Shown: positions 14,932 to 15,276 of the stretch, one piece after another
Layout: each line of letters opens with the position of its first letter
Numbering within the stretch: position 1 is the first letter of the stretch
From: Bacteroidales bacterium
GTDB lineage: Bacteria > Bacteroidota > Bacteroidia > Bacteroidales > UBA4181
Reading direction: 5' to 3'
DNA length: 15,276 bases
Assembly (NCBI GenBank): GCA_031287245.1
Contig: JAITTD010000002.1
Span: 1-15,276, forward strand
Notes under the pieces: generated by a model
Told to the model about the DNA's origin: nothing
Database searches by the model: none
The model's input: only the letters and a program-made list of their open reading frames with translations
Position numbers and translations under genes: made by a program

Positions 14932-15276
14932 ATGAGCATCGTCAAATTCAGCGAAGTAGAGAGCAAAATCATCATTCTGAGAGATAAGAAAGTTATCCTG
15001 GACAGTGATGTGGCAGCGCTGTATGGGGTAGAAACTCGGGATATCAATAAGGCTGTGAAAAATAATCCTGAAAAATTTCCTGATGGATATATTTTTGAGT
15101 TGTATAATGCTGAAAAACAGCAACTGGTGGAAAATTTCCACCAGTTCAATAGCATAAAACATTCACCAACCCTTCCCAAAGCCTTTACCGAAAAAGGGCT
15201 TTATATGCTGGCAACGATACTGAAAAGTCCACAGGCTACGGAAACCACTATAGCCATTGTGGAGGCTTTTGAAAAA
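14932..15276 (+). CDS. ORF6N-domain protein (3' end beyond window)
   Basis: The frame opens at ATG 14932 and remains open for 115 codons to the window end. The N-terminus reads SIVKFSEVESKIIILRDKKVILDSDVAALYGVETRDINKAVKNNPEKFPDGYIFEL, a clear match to the ORF6N domain: a strand-helix module with the D.DVA.LYGV.T..IN.AVKRN.. pattern. Then come KAFTEKGLYMLATIL and a helix. In phages such domains sit in antirepressor or DNA-binding proteins; in Bacteroidota chromosomes ORF6N genes are common, often mobile and of unknown role. The gene is 103 bp after sdhA, where sdhB is expected. The leader AAAATCAAAAATAAAACTC resembles the sdhA leader. Probably acquired; function not known. Confidence 0.85.
   Translation, partial: MSIVKFSEVESKIIILRDKKVILDSDVAALYGVETRDINKAVKNNPEKFPDGYIFELYNAEKQQLVENFHQFNSIKHSPTLPKAFTEKGLYMLATILKSPQATETTIAIVEAFEK

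Overview
The window looks like chromosomal DNA of a Bacteroidales (phylum Bacteroidota) species. The evidence is gene content and promoter style. It carries a PorP/SprF and GldK/PorK pair from the type IX secretion system, a Bacteroidota-type succinate dehydrogenase/fumarate reductase (di-heme cytochrome b plus flavoprotein) and a carboxynorspermidine synthase of the saccharopine-dehydrogenase fold. Several genes are preceded by the Bacteroidota -7 box TAnnTTTG rather than a Shine-Dalgarno sequence. The genus cannot be fixed from the sequence alone.

Region 1 (1-1740) is an AT-rich array of small lipoprotein paralogues, partly decayed. One gene is cut by the window edge, one is intact, one is 5'-truncated, one is frameshifted, and there is an orphan start and an orphan 3' tail. 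Four of these pieces share a nearly identical 3' end of up to 137 bp, while their N-terminal halves differ. Region 2 (1837-4543) holds nikR, with intact nickel ligands and a His-rich tail, followed 9 nt later by an exported (alpha/alpha)6-type carbohydrate enzyme related to GH65/GH95. Region 3 (4544-4743) is an intergenic stretch with a tandem 16-mer and two perfect hairpins, followed by the promoter of a carboxynorspermidine synthase gene (4744-5937).

Region 4 (5943-9850, minus strand) reads porP, gldK/porK, a strong hairpin terminator, then murF. The usual porL/porM/porN partners do not follow gldK. Region 5 (9858-11803, plus strand) diverges from porP and is a tight three-gene unit: cyclophilin, larE and a LuxR-type response regulator (1-nt gap, then a 4-nt ATGA overlap). 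Region 6 (11804-15276) starts with a regulatory-looking intergenic stretch of 10-bp tandem repeats, a palindrome and a promoter. It continues with sdhC, an unusually long 184-nt spacer and sdhA. The iron-sulfur subunit gene expected next is absent: an ORF6N-domain gene begins there and runs off the end of the window.

The core genes (murF, sdhCA, carboxynorspermidine synthase, cyclophilin) are ordinary. The unusual material is the lipoprotein array, the hairpin element at 4560-4653, the isolated porP-gldK pair, and the ORF6N gene at the sdhB position.
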